Of a stretch of 64,000 bases of DNA, positions 53,314 through 60,098 are shown piece after piece. The translations under genes were made by a program, and so were the position numbers. How positions within the stretch are numbered: the first letter of the stretch is position 1; each line of letters opens with the position of its first letter. The notes beneath the pieces are model-generated. The model had not been told where the DNA came from and made no database searches. It saw only the letters and a program-made list of their open reading frames with translations. Origin of the DNA: Candidatus Woesearchaeota archaeon (GTDB taxonomy: Archaea > Nanobdellota > Nanobdellia > Woesearchaeales > JAHWHD01); NCBI GenBank assembly GCA_019323515.1, contig JAHWHG010000004.1, forward strand, positions 124,001-188,000, read 5' to 3'.

Positions 53314-54287
53314 TTTAGAGGTTCCCACCAGAATCTATTATCAACATACCATTTTATTGTCTCATAAAGACCTTTCTTAAAGTCTTTATATTTATGTTTA
53401 AAACCTAATTCCTTTAATTTTGTGGAGTCAATTGAATACCTAAAATCATGGGATTGCCTGTGAGGTATTTTTTCTAACTTTTCCATCCCATAGCCAAAGT
53501 AATCAAGGATTAGATTTGCAACATCAATGTTCTTATGTTCATTCTTACCAGCTATGTTATAGATTTCACCTATTTCACCTTTGTGCAGAATCAGGTCAAT
53601 TGCTCTGCAATTGTCTTTCACATGCAACCAATCCCTTACATTCAGACCAGGGTTTTCATCACTCCACATAAGTTTGATTTTTTTACCTGATTGAAGTTCT
53701 GTTACTGAAAAAGGAAGAAACTTCTCAGGAAATTGAAAAGGACCATAGTTATTTGATGCTCTTGTTATAAGTGTAGGTACATTACGTTCTTTAAAAAAAT
53801 ATTGTGCAAGTTTATCACCAGCAGCTTTTGAGATAGCGTAAGGGCTTGTAGGTGATAAGGGGTCAGTCTCTTTTGAAGATTCGGAGTCACTTGAAAGACT
53901 ACCATAAACTTCATCTGTAGATATATGTATAAATCTTTCAAGGCCATAAGTTTCAGCTGCTGAGAGTAGTGAGAAGCTACCTCCAATATTTGTCTTTAGA
54001 AATATTCCAGGATCTTCATTAGAACGATCAACATGTGTCTCTGCTGCAAAATGTACTACAGCATCAAACTCGTTCTCTTCGAATAGGTATCTGACCAGGT
54101 CATAGTTGCAGATATCTCCTTGGAAAAAGGTGTAGTTTGGGCTTGTTATTCCCTTAAGATTGTTTAAATTACCTGCGTATGTTAACTTATCAAGATTAAA
54201 TATTTTATAATTTGGATGTTCTTCTAAGATATGTCTTATAAAATTACTACCAATAAATCCTGCTCCTCCTGTAACAAGTAGTTTCAT
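53310..54287 (-). CDS. rmlB: dTDP-glucose 4,6-dehydratase
   Basis: The 325-residue extended SDR enzyme has LVTGGAGFIGSNF at residues 4 to 16, HFAAETHVDRSNEDP at residues 79 to 93, HISTDEVYG at residues 121 to 129 with the catalytic T-D-E triad, and Y150-x3-K154. These are diagnostic of RmlB. I chose the ATG at 54287 because AAGGTGAT lies just upstream; the open frame would extend 20 residues further into the rmlC gene. It makes dTDP-4-keto-6-deoxyglucose. Confidence 0.95.
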   Translation of the reverse strand: MKLLVTGGAGFIGSNFIRHILEEHPNYKIFNLDKLTYAGNLNNLKGITSPNYTFFQGDICNYDLVRYLFEENEFDAVVHFAAETHVDRSNEDPGIFLKTNIGGSFSLLSAAETYGLERFIHISTDEVYGSLSSDSESSKETDPLSPTSPYAISKAAGDKLAQYFFKERNVPTLITRASNNYGPFQFPEKFLPFSVTELQSGKKIKLMWSDENPGLNVRDWLHVKDNCRAIDLILHKGEIGEIYNIAGKNEHKNIDVANLILDYFGYGMEKLEKIPHRQSHDFRYSIDSTKLKELGFKHKYKDFKKGLYETIKWYVDNRFWWEPLK

Positions 54288-54291
54288 ATTA

Positions 54292-54753
54292 TCACCTTGG
54301 TATCTTAAATTTAGAGTTTGGATCTTCCTCATGGCGGATTTCATCAATCTCTCCTGTTTTGCCTTCTCCCTTGAATAATCTATCTGGAAGGTTTATTGAG
54401 AAACTTCCACTCTCAGAGATTGATTTATACCCATGAACAACTCCTGGGGGAACTGATACTGAAACCTGGTTACTCTCGCCTACGACAATTTCCATATAAT
54501 TTCCATAAGTGGATGAATCCTTCCTATTATCCCAAAGATAAAGCTTATAGTCTCCTGGACCAATGAAAACAAAGAAGTCTGTTTGGTCTACATGCTCATG
54601 CGGGCCACGTATAACATTATACTTAGTATACGATAAGTATGACATCACTGGCTGATATTTATCTTCATCAAGACGGTAAATTTCTTGAAGCCAACCCCTA
54701 TCATCGTGATATTTTTTAAGTTCTTTAATAATTACCCCTTCAATTTTTTCCAT
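54292..54753 (-). CDS. rmlC: RmlC-like cupin, dTDP-4-dehydrorhamnose 3,5-epimerase family
   Basis: The 153-residue cupin has HDDRGWLQEIYR at residues 16 to 27, YNVIRGPHEH at residues 45 to 54 with histidines 52 and 54, and VPPGVVHGYKS about residue 114. It is shorter than classical RmlC and nearer the compact RmlC-like group, so the exact epimerisation is uncertain. Position next to rmlB and rmlA supports a dTDP-keto-sugar substrate. A TATA element 26 bases before its ATG marks it as a transcription start. Confidence 0.82.
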   Translation of the reverse strand: MEKIEGVIIKELKKYHDDRGWLQEIYRLDEDKYQPVMSYLSYTKYNVIRGPHEHVDQTDFFVFIGPGDYKLYLWDNRKDSSTYGNYMEIVVGESNQVSVSVPPGVVHGYKSISESGSFSINLPDRLFKGEGKTGEIDEIRHEEDPNSKFKIPR

Positions 54754-54774
54754 AAAATAATTACATTGGAAGAA

Positions 54775-54784
54775 CTATTTAAAG
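54775..54784 (-). promoter_or_regulatory. TATA box for the rmlC-rmlB-rmlA operon
   Basis: The minus strand reads CTTTAAATAG, centred 26 to 27 bases before the ATG at 54753, fitting a leaderless rmlC transcript. Confidence 0.6.
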
Positions 54785-54800
54785 ATTATTGTATCGTGAG

Positions 54801-55544
54801 CTATTTGTTAGAATAAATCTTATCAGCTTGTTCTAAACCATCAAAATTGCCTATATCAAACCAGTTTTCAGTAAAACTAAATCCATAAACATCAACTTTA
54901 TTGCTTAAGTATTTAATGAAATCTCCGCCATTGTTTAAGTTATTTCCTTCTTCAACATAGCTATGAAGATGTTTTATATCTTGCTTCCTTAAGAGGTAGC
55001 AGAAAGTGGCTGCCAGTGAAGTTTTCGGTTTGACGGGTTTTTCCTCAAATCCGATTATCTTCCTATTTTGGTCAATCTCTACTGTTCCGAATTTACGAGA
55101 GAGCTTGATTGGGTCCTGGAGATCGTATAAAGCTAAGCTTGAGTTATTTAGGTATGATCTAATAAATTTCTTAAGACTGAACTCAAATAAGTTATCTCCA
55201 GCAATTATCAATAAGTCATCATTAATTTCATGTTTTAGCACAGTATAGTGGATGTCCCCAACAGCTCCGATTGCATCTTCAGCAGAGAGCGTGCCATCAT
55301 TTATCAGTTTGATAGGTATATCTGAAGTATATTGCTTTTTCCAATCCAGAAAGCGAGGGGTGTACTTATTGTTTGTAATTATATAAACCTCATCAATCTC
55401 AGGTACTTCTTTAATCTTATCAAGGATATATTCAATTATGGGCTTTTCTCCAACAACAAGCAAGGGTTTTGGATAATTTTCAGTCAATGGAAAAAGTCTT
55501 GTTGCATAACCTGCAGCTAATATCAGTGCTTTAATTATTTTCAC
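54801..55544 (-). CDS. sugar-1-phosphate nucleotidyltransferase
   Basis: The 247-residue GT-A-like enzyme has ALILAAGYATRLFPLT at residues 6 to 21 and PKPLLVVGEKPIIEY at residues 25 to 39, with the active-site lysine at 26, IIAGDNLFEF about residue 113 and EEKPVKPKTS about residue 171. WFDIGNFDGLEQA near the C-terminus supplies the second metal-binding aspartate. The base and sugar are not certain; the size fits RmlA-like or GlmU-N-like enzymes. It overlaps the ugd gene by 14 bases, so glucose-1-phosphate uridylylation ahead of Ugd is a reasonable guess. Confidence 0.85.
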   Translation of the reverse strand: MKIIKALILAAGYATRLFPLTENYPKPLLVVGEKPIIEYILDKIKEVPEIDEVYIITNNKYTPRFLDWKKQYTSDIPIKLINDGTLSAEDAIGAVGDIHYTVLKHEINDDLLIIAGDNLFEFSLKKFIRSYLNNSSLALYDLQDPIKLSRKFGTVEIDQNRKIIGFEEKPVKPKTSLAATFCYLLRKQDIKHLHSYVEEGNNLNNGGDFIKYLSNKVDVYGFSFTENWFDIGNFDGLEQADKIYSNK

Positions 55545-56850
55545 CCTTTCTTATAGATTCCCTTCCAATTGAGATATAATTAAACCCGTGTTCACTCATC
55601 TCATCAGGATCGTAGATATTTCTACCATCAATTATGTTTGGTTGGACCATAAGTTCTTTGATCTTTTTCTTGTCAAGTTCCCTAAATTCGTTCCATTCAG
55701 TTGCAATTATCAATGCATCAGCACCTTCAACTGCTTCATATGGGTTCTTTGAATAAAATATTTCTGGAAAGATATTGCGTGCACGGCTTGAAGCAACAGG
55801 GTCAAAAGCTCTTATCTTAGCACCTAAATGGATAAGGTCTTGAATTATGGAAATAGAGGGCGCTTCTCTCAAATCATCAGTCTTTGGTTTAAATGAAAGC
55901 CCCCATACAGCAATTGTCTTATCCTTAACATTTGGGAGGAATGTTTCAAGTTTAGGGAATACTGTAAATCGTTGCTTCTGGTTAACATTATGCACAGATT
56001 GAAGGATTTCCATGTTATAGTTATTATGCCTTCCAAGAGCGACAAGAGCAAGAACATCTTTTGGAAAACAGCTACCACCATAGCCTAATCCAGCTTGCAG
56101 GAAACGAGGTCCGATTCTATCATCTAGGCCCATGCCTTTTGCTACAGTCTTTACATTGCCTCCAACTTTTTCACAGAGGTTAGCGATTTCATTAATGAAA
56201 GAGATTTTTGTTGCGAGAAAGGCATTTGAAGCGTACTTTATCATTTCTGCGCTTTTTATGTCTGTATAAAGGATTGGTTTGTCAGTGCGCTCAACTGCCT
56301 TGTAAATCTTGTGCATGATTTTTTTAGATTTTTCAGATTCATACCCTATAATAGTCCTGTCAGGATTAAAAAAGTCTTTGATTGCTGCTCCTTCCCTTAG
56401 GAATTCTGGATTTGAGATTATGTCAAAGGCTTGTTCTGTGTTATTTTGGATTATTTCCTTTATCTTGTTGCATGTACCAACAGGCACAGTGCTCTTGACA
56501 ACTATTACCTTATAGCCATTCAAGTTTTTTCCGATTGTCTCTGCGCAGGAGAACACATACTGCAGATTAGCACTCCCGTCACCTGAGACAGGGGTGCCAA
56601 CTGCTATGTATATGATTTCGGAGGTTTTGATTGCGAGTTGTAAATCTGTAGTAAATGAAAGACGGCCTTCATCGATGTTTCTTTTGACAAGTTCAGCAAG
56701 ACCTGGTTCATAGATTGGTATTATCTGCTTTTTTAGGTTAGTAATCTTCTCTTCATCAATATCTGCGCAAATAACCTCATTTCCTAAATCAGAAAGGCAT
56801 GTACCGAATGTAAGACCTACATAACCAGTACCGAGCATTGTAATTTTCAT
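55531..56850 (-). CDS. ugd: UDP-glucose 6-dehydrogenase
   Basis: The 439-residue protein has MLGTGYVGLTFGTCLS at residues 5 to 20, VVKSTVPVGTCNKI about residue 125, NPEFLREGAAIKDFFNPDR about residue 150 and GLGYGGSCFPKDV about residue 255 with the catalytic cysteine. It oxidises UDP-glucose to UDP-glucuronate, the substrate for the UXS and 4-epimerase encoded at 47195 and 50368. I chose ATG 56850, 13 codons inside the open frame, because a TATTTAAAAG element lies 26 bases upstream. It faces the RHH-nucleotidyltransferase gene. Confidence 0.94.
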   Translation of the reverse strand: MKITMLGTGYVGLTFGTCLSDLGNEVICADIDEEKITNLKKQIIPIYEPGLAELVKRNIDEGRLSFTTDLQLAIKTSEIIYIAVGTPVSGDGSANLQYVFSCAETIGKNLNGYKVIVVKSTVPVGTCNKIKEIIQNNTEQAFDIISNPEFLREGAAIKDFFNPDRTIIGYESEKSKKIMHKIYKAVERTDKPILYTDIKSAEMIKYASNAFLATKISFINEIANLCEKVGGNVKTVAKGMGLDDRIGPRFLQAGLGYGGSCFPKDVLALVALGRHNNYNMEILQSVHNVNQKQRFTVFPKLETFLPNVKDKTIAVWGLSFKPKTDDLREAPSISIIQDLIHLGAKIRAFDPVASSRARNIFPEIFYSKNPYEAVEGADALIIATEWNEFRELDKKKIKELMVQPNIIDGRNIYDPDEMSEHGFNYISIGRESIRKGENN

Positions 56851-56870
56851 GGAATTTCGGAAGATTTTAT

Positions 56871-56880
56871 CTTTTAAATA
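56871..56880 (-). promoter_or_regulatory. TATA box for ugd
   Basis: The minus strand reads TATTTAAAAG, centred about 26 bases upstream of the ATG at 56850. The palindrome at 56925-56942 lies about 45 bases further upstream of it in the same 97-base divergent interval. Confidence 0.6.
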
Positions 56881-56913
56881 TCTTACCATTATCCTACTTT
56901 ATCCGATAGAAAG

Positions 56914-56922
56914 GATTAAATA
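56914..56922 (+). promoter_or_regulatory. TATA-like element for the RHH-nucleotidyltransferase gene
   Basis: The run GATTAAATA lies about 30 bases before the TTG start at 56948 and directly precedes the 18-bp palindrome. Transcription would then start at or just after the palindrome, so a protein bound there would block initiation. Confidence 0.45.
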
Positions 56923-56924
56923 GT

Positions 56925-56942
56925 AGTTAAGTATACTTAACT
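56925..56942. promoter_or_regulatory. perfect 18-bp palindrome, candidate operator
   Basis: The sequence AGTTAAGTATACTTAACT equals its own reverse complement across all 18 bases. It lies between the TATA-like element and the start of the gene whose product begins with a ribbon-helix-helix domain, a family that binds such dyads as paired dimers. The next flanking base pair does not match, so 18 bp is the full extent. I noticed no second full copy by eye in the window. Autoregulation is inference. Confidence 0.6.
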
Positions 56943-56947
56943 TTCCC

Positions 56948-57754
56948 TTGAAACAAAAGATAAGTATAACAATTGACGGGAATACCTTACATGATATAGA
57001 TTCTATGATAGATAATGTTTTTATAAGAAACAGAAGCCAGGCCATTGAGTATCTTGTGAAGAATCAGTTAGGGGAGAGCAAGACTGCTGTTATCCTAGCA
57101 GGAGGGCCTGAAAATACACAAAAGATAGGAGAGGTTTATAGGTCAACAATTGAGGTAGAGGGAGTGCCTGTTGTAGAAAGAGCTGTCAAAAAGTTGAAGA
57201 AGAATGGTTTTAAAGAACTTTTTATTGTAGCAAGAGGCAAGACTTTAACAAATATATTTGAAATATTAAAAGAAGGATCACTGTTTGGAATGAAGATACA
57301 TTATTGCGAAGAAAAAGAAGCAAAAGGCAGTGCTGATTCTTTAAGGCTTTTGAAGGGGAAGATAAAAAGTAATTTTTTGGTTGTTTTTGGAGACATCTTA
57401 TTTGAGAAGGTCAATCTAGAAGAGATTTGGAAACAACATATCAAGCAGAGTCCAGTAGCAACACTTATGCTTACTACTTCTGGCAAGCCTTCTGAAAAGG
57501 GAGTTGTAAAAGTAGAAGGAAGTAAAATACTTGAGTTTATACAGAAACCTAAAAAGACTGATATTTATCTTAGTTTTAGCCCAGTGTTTGTAGCTGGCCC
57601 TGAGATATTTGAGTATGCAGGCAAGAGTTTGGAAGAGGATGTATTTCCTGGTTTAGCTAGCAAAGGTTTGTTATTAGGGCACCTAAGTTCTGAGAAAGAA
57701 TTCCACATACATAGCAGGAAGGATGCTTTGAACGCTTCAAAGACATATTCTTAA
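56948..57754 (+). CDS. ribbon-helix-helix domain fused to a divergent sugar nucleotidyltransferase
   Basis: Residues 3 to 42 look like a CopG/Arc-type ribbon-helix-helix domain: strand KISITID, helix TLHDIDSMID, then RNRSQAIEYLVKNQL, with the usual R-S-x-A-I pattern. Residues 45 to 268 resemble a sugar nucleotidyltransferase: AVILAGGPEN at 47 to 56, GSADSL at 127 to 132, VVFGDILFE at 145 to 153 (D149 fits the first metal ligand) and FIQKPKK at 197 to 203. The usual G-T-R loop and the C-terminal W-x-D-I-G-T-P metal motif are replaced (PEN; FHIHSRKD). The start is TTG 56948; a later ATG would lose the DNA-binding strand. It diverges from ugd across a palindrome. A sugar-nucleotide-sensing repressor is my inference. 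Confidence 0.75.
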   Translation: MKQKISITIDGNTLHDIDSMIDNVFIRNRSQAIEYLVKNQLGESKTAVILAGGPENTQKIGEVYRSTIEVEGVPVVERAVKKLKKNGFKELFIVARGKTLTNIFEILKEGSLFGMKIHYCEEKEAKGSADSLRLLKGKIKSNFLVVFGDILFEKVNLEEIWKQHIKQSPVATLMLTTSGKPSEKGVVKVEGSKILEFIQKPKKTDIYLSFSPVFVAGPEIFEYAGKSLEEDVFPGLASKGLLLGHLSSEKEFHIHSRKDALNASKTYS

Positions 57755-57780
57755 GAACCATATTCTTAGACATAATAATT

Positions 57781-57790
57781 TTTATATATT
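57781..57790 (+). promoter_or_regulatory. TATA box for the 57834 gene
   Basis: The run TTTATATATT predicts a start near 57811, leaving a leader of about 22 bases with a GGAGGT SD seven bases before the ATG. Confidence 0.55.
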
Positions 57791-57833
57791 AGTCTATTGG
57801 CAAGGCTAATATCAAAATATGGAGGTAGTTTAG

Positions 57834-58886
57834 ATGATAATTAAATTTAAAGGTGCTAGACCTTATGCGAAACATTTTCCAAACCATGATGAGTGCTATA
57901 AAGTAGCTCCGCTTGATTTTAGGAATATATTGCATGGAAATGGGATTGGATGCCCGATTTTAGTTAACAAGAATGATTTCTATGGAAGTGCTCTTGAGCA
58001 TGTTTACCAAGAGGCATGCCATAAGTTTGGATGGCCTAAAGAGATAATAAGGAAATGGGGAAAAGAGAAGGTACAGGCTTTTGGGAGAAGTGAAGATGAG
58101 AGAGAGCATTGGTATAACACATTAAGGGCAGAGGAGAAAATCTTTTCCAGTGCATTGGTTGATAAGGCGCAGGAGATTGCTTATGATGTGAATCATCCAG
58201 ATATTGTTGCAAAGCTGACATTTGGAAGTCACTCACCTAACTGGGGAATGAAAGCAGGAGATTACATGTCGTGGTTTGATGGGGATGTTAATGTAGCTTT
58301 TATACTTGATACAACAACTGGTGGTATGGTAGATATATCCAGTTACCTTATGGGAGGCAAGCATCCTGATACATGGGGATTTGGGTTGTTCTATCATACT
58401 GAGCAGGACATATTTCCTCAAGCTGAGCTTCCGATAACAAAAGATGTCAAGCACTGGAGGACTGGTTATGGGATTATGTTCTTTACATTGCATGATTTCT
58501 ATAGGGATTTTGGTAAGGAGCCAATCTGGAACTTTATGACAAGCAATGGTTTTCCATTAGCAGGGACTGAAGGTATGTATTATCATCTTAAGGATGTTGC
58601 AAGCAAGTTTCCTGCAAAGGATGTTTATAGCGAGAAGTCTTTTGAGAACTTGGAGAACTGGGAGTTAGAAAGGATAGTTAACCATCTTGCACCGAAAGCA
58701 CATCATTTCCAATTTGATGCACAGGGAACACCTGAATTTTTCACATACAATTCAAGGGATTTTTTAGAGCACTTTGCATATATCATTGAAGATATAAAAT
58801 GGGCTCCGAATCATACTCCTTGGCCTAATGTAGAATTGCTAGTGAAGAACAAGAAGTTTAGGATTGTGGCTAGTACTTATCATTAA
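57834..58886 (+). CDS. unrecognised 350-residue protein
   Basis: I do not recognise the family. The protein has no signal peptide or membrane helix and is rich in Trp, His, Phe and Asp, which suggests a compact soluble enzyme. Notable segments are GNGIGCPILVNKNDFYGSA about residue 37, AKLTFGSHSPNWGMKAGDY about residue 126, HPDTWGFGLFYHTEQDIFP about residue 177 and LAPKAHHFQFDAQGTPEFF about residue 283. Clustered His, Asp and Glu could bind metal, but no known motif is clear. It has its own TATA box, a strong GGAGGT SD seven bases before ATG and a T-rich terminator, so it is a single-gene unit between the glycan island and the 5S gene. Confidence 0.8.
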   Translation: MIIKFKGARPYAKHFPNHDECYKVAPLDFRNILHGNGIGCPILVNKNDFYGSALEHVYQEACHKFGWPKEIIRKWGKEKVQAFGRSEDEREHWYNTLRAEEKIFSSALVDKAQEIAYDVNHPDIVAKLTFGSHSPNWGMKAGDYMSWFDGDVNVAFILDTTTGGMVDISSYLMGGKHPDTWGFGLFYHTEQDIFPQAELPITKDVKHWRTGYGIMFFTLHDFYRDFGKEPIWNFMTSNGFPLAGTEGMYYHLKDVASKFPAKDVYSEKSFENLENWELERIVNHLAPKAHHFQFDAQGTPEFFTYNSRDFLEHFAYIIEDIKWAPNHTPWPNVELLVKNKKFRIVASTYH

Positions 58887-58907
58887 TTTTTTTATTTTTC
58901 CTTTTTA
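58886..58907 (+). terminator. T-rich transcription terminator
   Basis: A run of T-rich sequence, including seven T in a row and two runs of five, begins at the stop codon of the 57834 gene. Archaeal RNA polymerase terminates at such U-tracts without a hairpin. An A-rich stretch follows at 58943-58953. Confidence 0.55.
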
Positions 58908-58964
58908 TATAATTGGACGTATATTCTATAGAATAAATATAGCAAAAAAAAAAGCACAGAAAGC

Positions 58965-58974
58965 TTTATAAATA
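58965..58974 (+). promoter_or_regulatory. TATA box for 5S rRNA
   Basis: The run TTTATAAATA is centred about 26 bases before the predicted 5S 5' end. No other RNA gene is nearby, so the 5S is transcribed alone. Confidence 0.65.
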
Positions 58975-58994
58975 AGCCGTGAATTTTAGATATT

Positions 58995-59109
58995 AGGACG
59001 GCCATAGGGGCTTGGTTCCACCTGTTCCCATAAGAACACAGAAGTTAAGCAGGCCTCCGTTCTGGTCGGTACTGCGTTTCAGCGCGGGAAAGCCGGAAAG
59101 CTGTCCACT
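58995..59109 (+). rRNA. rrf: 5S ribosomal RNA
   Basis: The sequence folds as 5S rRNA. GGACGGC at 58996-59002 pairs with GCTGTCC at 59100-59106 to form helix I, and the internal CCTGTTCCCA and GAACACAGAAGTTAAGC segments are the conserved loop B/C and helix III region; GGTACTGCG and the GCGCGGGAAAGCC stretch form helices IV and V. The length of about 115 bases is normal. End positions are estimated from helix I. No 16S, 23S or tRNA gene is in the window, so this is an unlinked 5S gene with its own promoter, as in several archaea. Confidence 0.93.
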
Positions 59110-59129
59110 TTTACTTAAATTCTCGCAAT

Positions 59130-59139
59130 TTTTATAAAT
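59130..59139 (+). promoter_or_regulatory. TATA box for the TPM-zinc ribbon-LemA operon
   Basis: The run TTTTATAAAT is centred 26 bases before the ATG at 59161, fitting a leaderless transcript. Confidence 0.6.
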
Positions 59140-59160
59140 AGATAATGATAATTAAAGAGT

Positions 59161-59898
59161 ATGAAATCTAAATATGGGATTTTGTTATTGATGATTGTGA
59201 TTCTTGCATCAGCTGTATCTGCGCAGGTTAAGATAAAAGGTTTTGTAAATGATTATGCTGGTATAATTGATCCAGCTCAGGAAGCTCAGTTGAATTCTAT
59301 ATTGAAAGGGTTATATGATTCTGGTGCTGCTGAGTATGCAATTGTCACAGTCAATAGCTTAGAAGGAAGTGATATTGAATCCTATTCATGGAACATAGCT
59401 GAAGGGAATCTTGGTGATAAGGAAAAGAATAATGGATTATTACTTTTGGTTGCACTTGAGGAAAGAAAGTACAGGTTTGAGGTTGGTCGTGGGATTGAGC
59501 CTATATTAAATGATGCTAAGGTGGGAAGGATTGGGAGAATGTATTTAGTGCCTTATTTCCAGCAAGGAGATTATGGAACAGGGATAGTTGAGGCAAGCAA
59601 GGCTATACAGAGTATAATGATAGGTGATGTTGAGTCTGAGTATTATGTTGATGAAGGGGTAGATGATTATATAGTTTTTGAATTTATATTATCCTTAATA
59701 ATTTTTGTATTTATCTTTTTATTACCTATAATCATAGCTATACTAAAAAGGCGGAAGTTTAAGAATAAGTATTTTGATGCTGCTGCTGGAGCGATTATTC
59801 TCTTTGGAGGAAGAGGTCGCTCAGGAGGAATAGGCGGCGGGTTTGGAGGTTTTGGAGGAGGTTCGTTTGGAGGAGGAGGAGCCTCTGGCGGATGGTAA
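59161..59898 (+). CDS. TPM-domain secreted/membrane protein (YgcG-like)
   Basis: The 245-residue protein has a signal peptide (residues 1 to 21, ending SAVSA before Q), a TPM domain over about residues 27 to 155 with FVNDYAGIID, YAIVTVNSLEG and NNGLLLLVALEERKYRFEVG, then a membrane helix near residues 172 to 194 and a glycine-rich, low-complexity C-terminal tail from about residue 212. This is the YgcG/TPM architecture, whose domain faces the outside. LemA is encoded two genes downstream, a frequent partner of TPM proteins. Molecular function in archaea is not established. Confidence 0.9.
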   Translation: MKSKYGILLLMIVILASAVSAQVKIKGFVNDYAGIIDPAQEAQLNSILKGLYDSGAAEYAIVTVNSLEGSDIESYSWNIAEGNLGDKEKNNGLLLLVALEERKYRFEVGRGIEPILNDAKVGRIGRMYLVPYFQQGDYGTGIVEASKAIQSIMIGDVESEYYVDEGVDDYIVFEFILSLIIFVFIFLLPIIIAILKRRKFKNKYFDAAAGAIILFGGRGRSGGIGGGFGGFGGGSFGGGGASGGW

Positions 59899-59909
59899 AA
59901 GGTGATATA

Positions 59910-60098
59910 ATGAAAAAGAAGATTCACAAGGAAACAGGAGAGGAGTACTTATTATGCCCACGTTGTAAGATTGACATGAAAAAACTGAAAAAAAAGGATG
60001 TTGTGATTGATATCTGTAAGAAATGCGGAGGGATGTGGGTTGATGCAGGTGAACTTGAAAAACTTGCCGAGATAAAAGAACAGGAGGATGAAAAATGA
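59910..60098 (+). CDS. small zf-TFIIB-like zinc ribbon protein
   Basis: The 62-residue protein has one zinc ribbon: CPRC at residues 16 to 19 and CKKC at residues 36 to 39, followed by GGMWVDAGELEKL, the exact pattern of the zf-TFIIB (PF13453-type) small proteins. An AGGTGAT SD precedes ATG 59910. It is placed between the TPM and LemA genes and overlaps lemA as ATGA. The role of these proteins is unknown; nucleic acid or protein binding by the ribbon is likely. Confidence 0.87.
   Translation: MKKKIHKETGEEYLLCPRCKIDMKKLKKKDVVIDICKKCGGMWVDAGELEKLAEIKEQEDEK

Noticed and set aside
58936..58960. A-rich tract between the 57834 gene and 5S rRNA, checked as a repeat or small RNA
   Set aside because: It is a simple A-run following a terminator, with no dyad or repeated unit; probably spacer.
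59667..59927. Proline-rich 86-codon open frame on the minus strand
   Set aside because: The proline run is the complement of the glycine codons of the TPM protein tail; an artefact of low-complexity sequence.
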